Assembly (NCBI GenBank): GCA_001643475.1
Contig: LXTK01000071.1
Location: forward strand, 6,076-12,828
Origin: Proteobacteria bacterium SPGG2
GTDB taxonomy: Bacteria; Pseudomonadota; Gammaproteobacteria; Acidiferrobacterales; SPGG2
Length of the DNA stretch: 6,753 nucleotides
Direction of reading: 5' to 3'
Shown: one piece after another, positions 4,708-6,753 of the stretch
Position numbering within the stretch: the stretch's first letter is position 1
How the letters are laid out: every line of letters starts with the position of its first letter
Notes under the pieces: model-generated
Told to the model about the DNA's origin: nothing
The model's input: only the letters and a program-made list of their open reading frames with translations
Database searches by the model: none
Position numbers and translations under genes: made by a program

Positions 4708-5754
4708 ATGGTTGACCCCGAGCTACTCAAGAATCTTATACCGCTGCACAACCTGACGGCAGGCAACCTCGAACGACTTGCCAAGCGAGTGCAAGTGGAA
4801 GAGTTGCCCACGGGAAGGGTCATCTTCAATGAAGGTGACACCGATGACGATGCGGTTTATCTACTAGAAGGTGGTGTCGAACTGTCATCACACGAAACGA
4901 CAATGAAACGTGTGGTTCAGGGCGGTACCGAGGAAGCGTCATACGCCCTGGCGTCGACTCGCCCGCGCCCGTTGACGGCAAAAACAACCACAAAGACGAA
5001 AATCCTCCGCATCGACAATCGCAAACTTGACCGTGCCGTCGTTCTCGATGAAATGACGAGCACTGTAAGCACCATTTGGGGTGCGGCGGGCAATGAGTTC
5101 GGTGGCGGGACGGTATGGTTGGCACAGATGCTTGGTAACAAGATATTTAGCATGCTGCCAAGTGAAAAGATCGCCCCCCTAATGCTGAAGATGCAACCGG
5201 TGTCGGTTAAGTCTGGACATATCGTATTCAAGCAGGGTGACCCTGGCGATTATTACTACGTGGTAAAAAAGGGACGATTCAACGTCTCGCATAAAGAAAA
5301 GGATGGTAAGGTCAAAATTCTTAAAGAACTGGGGCCGGGCAGTGTTTTCGGTGAACAGTCGCTAATTTCTGGTGATACGCGGAATGCCAGTATTGTTGCT
5401 ATGGGGGCAGGTACTCTCATGCGCCTATCAAAAGCCGATTTTGAGGAGCTGCTGAAGAAGCCCCTCCTGAGATACGTCGATAATCGGGAGGCGCGCAAGA
5501 TGGTTAAGGGCGGCGCCGGTCTCCTGGATGTTCGGGCTAGCCACGAATACAAAACGGGTGCGTTGAAAGGCAGTCAAAACTTCCCTATTGATCAGTTACG
5601 CGACAAAGCTAACGAGCTCGAGCTTCGCCGCAGATATGTTTTGTGCTGTAAGACGGGCGTTCAAAGCGAGGTTGCGGCTTTTCTGCTAAGGCAGCGTGGA
5701 TTCGAAGTATTCGTACTTAAAGGGGGGTTGCAAGCTATTCCCAGGAAGGGCTAG
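4708..5754 (+). CDS. Tandem cyclic nucleotide-binding domains fused to a rhodanese domain
   Basis: A soluble 348-residue protein. Residues ~5-110 form a first CNB domain (PLHNLTAGNLERLAKRVQVE, GRVIFNEGD, AVYLLEGGVEL) that lacks a phosphate-binding cassette. Residues ~140-255 form a second CNB domain (KIFSMLPSEKIAPLMLKM, HIVFKQGDPGDYYYVVKKGR) with the cassette largely kept: F214-G-E216, L219, R225 and A227, where R225 is the expected ligand-phosphate contact. Residues ~258-348 form a rhodanese domain with LLDVRASHEY and the active loop C314-K-T-G-V-Q-S320, so sulfur transfer chemistry is possible. There is no DNA-binding domain, so it is not a CRP-type regulator. A cNMP-gated sulfurtransferase or sensor is the inference. 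ATG 4708 is taken, though GTG 4705 is equally possible; no Shine-Dalgarno sequence is visible. It is divergent from the CDGSH gene, with small-ORF and rhomboid genes downstream on the same strand. Confidence 0.9.
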   Translation: MVDPELLKNLIPLHNLTAGNLERLAKRVQVEELPTGRVIFNEGDTDDDAVYLLEGGVELSSHETTMKRVVQGGTEEASYALASTRPRPLTAKTTTKTKILRIDNRKLDRAVVLDEMTSTVSTIWGAAGNEFGGGTVWLAQMLGNKIFSMLPSEKIAPLMLKMQPVSVKSGHIVFKQGDPGDYYYVVKKGRFNVSHKEKDGKVKILKELGPGSVFGEQSLISGDTRNASIVAMGAGTLMRLSKADFEELLKKPLLRYVDNREARKMVKGGAGLLDVRASHEYKTGALKGSQNFPIDQLRDKANELELRRRYVLCCKTGVQSEVAAFLLRQRGFEVFVLKGGLQAIPRKG

Positions 5755-5784
5755 GAGCGCGTATAGTGGGCGTCAGCGATAGCG

Positions 5785-5943
5785 ATGGTGCACTTGATGC
5801 AAGCCAAAATAGTACCGATAATAAGCCGCATTGGGTCTTCACGTCGACGAAGAGTAAGGCGCATCTATCCAGATCGGCGTATCGCAATGCGAGAAGAACT
5901 GGCGCAACGTCGTGGCAGTCAGCGCCGCAAAGACAGTCGTTAG
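5785..5943 (+). CDS. Possible small Arg-rich protein
   Basis: An open frame of 52 codons with ATG 5785 and stop TAG 5941-5943. The peptide is strongly basic: RIGSSRRRRVRRIYPDRR, then REELAQRRGSQRRKDSR. The repeated D-R-R / R-R-x motif resembles small cytoplasmic Arg/Asp-rich proteins often annotated as hypothetical, which is recall and not a search result. It fills most of the 224-bp interval between the CNB-rhodanese stop and the rhomboid ATG. Against it: there is no good ribosome site, and the overlapping frame from GTG 5766 is also open and has a good AGGAG. Many CGT/CGC Arg codons favour this frame over the other, which uses AGA and AGT. Tentative. Confidence 0.35.
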   Translation: MVHLMQAKIVPIISRIGSSRRRRVRRIYPDRRIAMREELAQRRGSQRRKDSR

Positions 5944-5978
5944 CATTCCCTGTCTATCAGTCAACCCCGATTCTTACG

Positions 5979-6753
5979 ATGAATGAGGTGCCCGAGATCC
6001 CGCTTCGGGTGACGACTAGCCGCAAGCTTGCCGACGAGTGGGCATTAGTTCTTGTGGCGGAGGGGCTGTCGCCCAGCGTGTGGGAAGGAACGCAGGGCGT
6101 TGTTGTCGGTGTGCCACCAGAAGAGGTCGAACGGGCCACAGACGCTTTGTCGGCTTATGAGAGCGAGAATCCCGTGGTACCGCCGGTGCCCACCGAATGG
6201 AGGGGTTCGGCGCCGTTGTACGCAGCACTCGTTTTTTCGATCTTGCTTCTCGATTTTTTCTTTATTACTGATGTCTGGGATTCTGAAATTCGTTGGACTG
6301 AAGTCGGCGCCGCGGATGCAGCGCTGATTGTGCAAGGCGAATGGTGGCGTACGGTCACTGCACTGATGTTGCATGCTGATCTCAAGCACGTTTTAGGCAA
6401 CGTTATTGCCGGTGCTATCTTTTTGCATATTGTATGTCGTGCCATGGGTCCCGGGCTTGGCGGGCTTGCGGTGCTCATGGCAGGCGCTGGCGGCAATCTG
6501 GTAAATGCATTCTTTTACGGTTCGCTGCACATCTCCATAGGTGCTTCGACTGCCGTGTTCGGTGCGCTAGGTTTGATGGGTGGCATAGGGGTCGTGCGTC
6601 GCCGCCGAGGTGGCGCGCGAGGGCGCCACGTATGGGTGCCGATAGTCGCGGGTTTGGCAATACTCGCCATGCTGGGCACGGCGGGCGAACGGGTGGATCT
6701 TTTAGGGCACCTGTTTGGATTTTTGGTCGGTGGCGGCCTAGGTATCGTGATTG
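5979..6753 (+). CDS. Rhomboid intramembrane serine protease with N-terminal accessory domain, 3' end outside window
   Basis: A polytopic inner-membrane protease cutting substrates within or near the membrane. The 258 residues seen include a soluble N-terminal part of ~75 residues (WALVLVAEGLSPSVWEGTQG, VGVPPEEVERATDALSAYES) of a kind found on some bacterial rhomboids; a first membrane segment at ~78-97; WWRTVTALMLHADLKHVLGN with H137 and N141, matching GlpG H150 and N154 at the oxyanion site; nucleophile S190 in GASTAVFG; and H244 in GHLFGFLVGG completing the Ser-His dyad. The usual GxSG is GAST here. The frame is open to base 6753. ATG 5979 is chosen because it begins just before the recognisable N-terminal domain, although no ribosome site is seen. 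GTG 5766, in frame with AGGAG at 5753-5757 overlapping the upstream stop, would add 71 polar residues. Substrate unknown. Probably co-transcribed with the CNB-rhodanese gene. Confidence 0.88.
   Translation, partial: MNEVPEIPLRVTTSRKLADEWALVLVAEGLSPSVWEGTQGVVVGVPPEEVERATDALSAYESENPVVPPVPTEWRGSAPLYAALVFSILLLDFFFITDVWDSEIRWTEVGAADAALIVQGEWWRTVTALMLHADLKHVLGNVIAGAIFLHIVCRAMGPGLGGLAVLMAGAGGNLVNAFFYGSLHISIGASTAVFGALGLMGGIGVVRRRRGGARGRHVWVPIVAGLAILAMLGTAGERVDLLGHLFGFLVGGGLGIVI

Noticed and set aside
4505..4708. Plus-strand 67-codon frame in the divergent intergenic region
   Set aside because: Starts inside the CDGSH gene, has no ribosome site and no protein-like character; better seen as regulatory DNA.
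6016..6660. Several minus-strand frames and one plus-strand frame over the rhomboid gene
   Set aside because: The rhomboid frame carries the catalytic Ser/His motifs and membrane segments; the others are shadows.
1..6753. CRISPR array, tRNA, rRNA, integron attC or complete IS element
   Set aside because: No regularly spaced repeats, cloverleaf, rRNA segment, attC-like hairpin or paired terminal inverted repeats were seen by reading.

Overview
The window looks like environmental (metagenomic) bacterial DNA and has two unlike halves. The left end (about 2-1193) is GC-rich and carries the 3' part of an arginyl-tRNA synthetase gene followed at once by the first ~70 codons of a TldD-type protease gene. 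By eye this pair resembles Acidobacteria-like DNA. The right part (about 2308-6753) has more mixed codon use, including TTA, CTA, ATA and GTA. Its gene families I associate mainly with Gammaproteobacteria. Both taxonomic statements are inference, with no search behind them.

The halves are joined by a broken group II intron (about 1194-2307). Its reverse transcriptase/maturase lacks the N-terminus, has a -1 frameshift near 1350-1357, carries YADE in place of the catalytic YADD, and has an amber codon at 1694. Its 3' RNA end is well preserved: a 34-nt domain V and a domain VI with a bulged A seven positions before the predicted intron end. The tldD reading frame passes into the RT reading frame at a Gly-Val-Arg-Val-Leu-Gly segment that both families could supply. 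The join could be a real microhomology recombination or an assembly chimera.

Right of the intron, in order: a periplasmic D-Ala-D-Ala endopeptidase of the PBP7 type (minus strand); a ~390-bp gap with a coding-like but interrupted frame and a perfect 18-bp AT-rich palindrome; a small, very basic protein gene (plus); a protein with two CDGSH iron-sulfur motifs flanking a YjdI-like iron-sulfur domain (minus); then, divergently transcribed, a double cyclic-nucleotide-binding/rhodanese fusion (plus); a possible 52-codon Arg-rich small gene; and a rhomboid intramembrane protease that runs off the window end.

The most suggestive functional grouping is the divergent iron-sulfur (CDGSH) gene and CNB-CNB-rhodanese gene, with the rhomboid downstream of the latter. 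This could be a redox or sulfur-responsive signalling locus, but it rests on adjacency alone. I see no CRISPR array, tRNA, rRNA or complete transposon.
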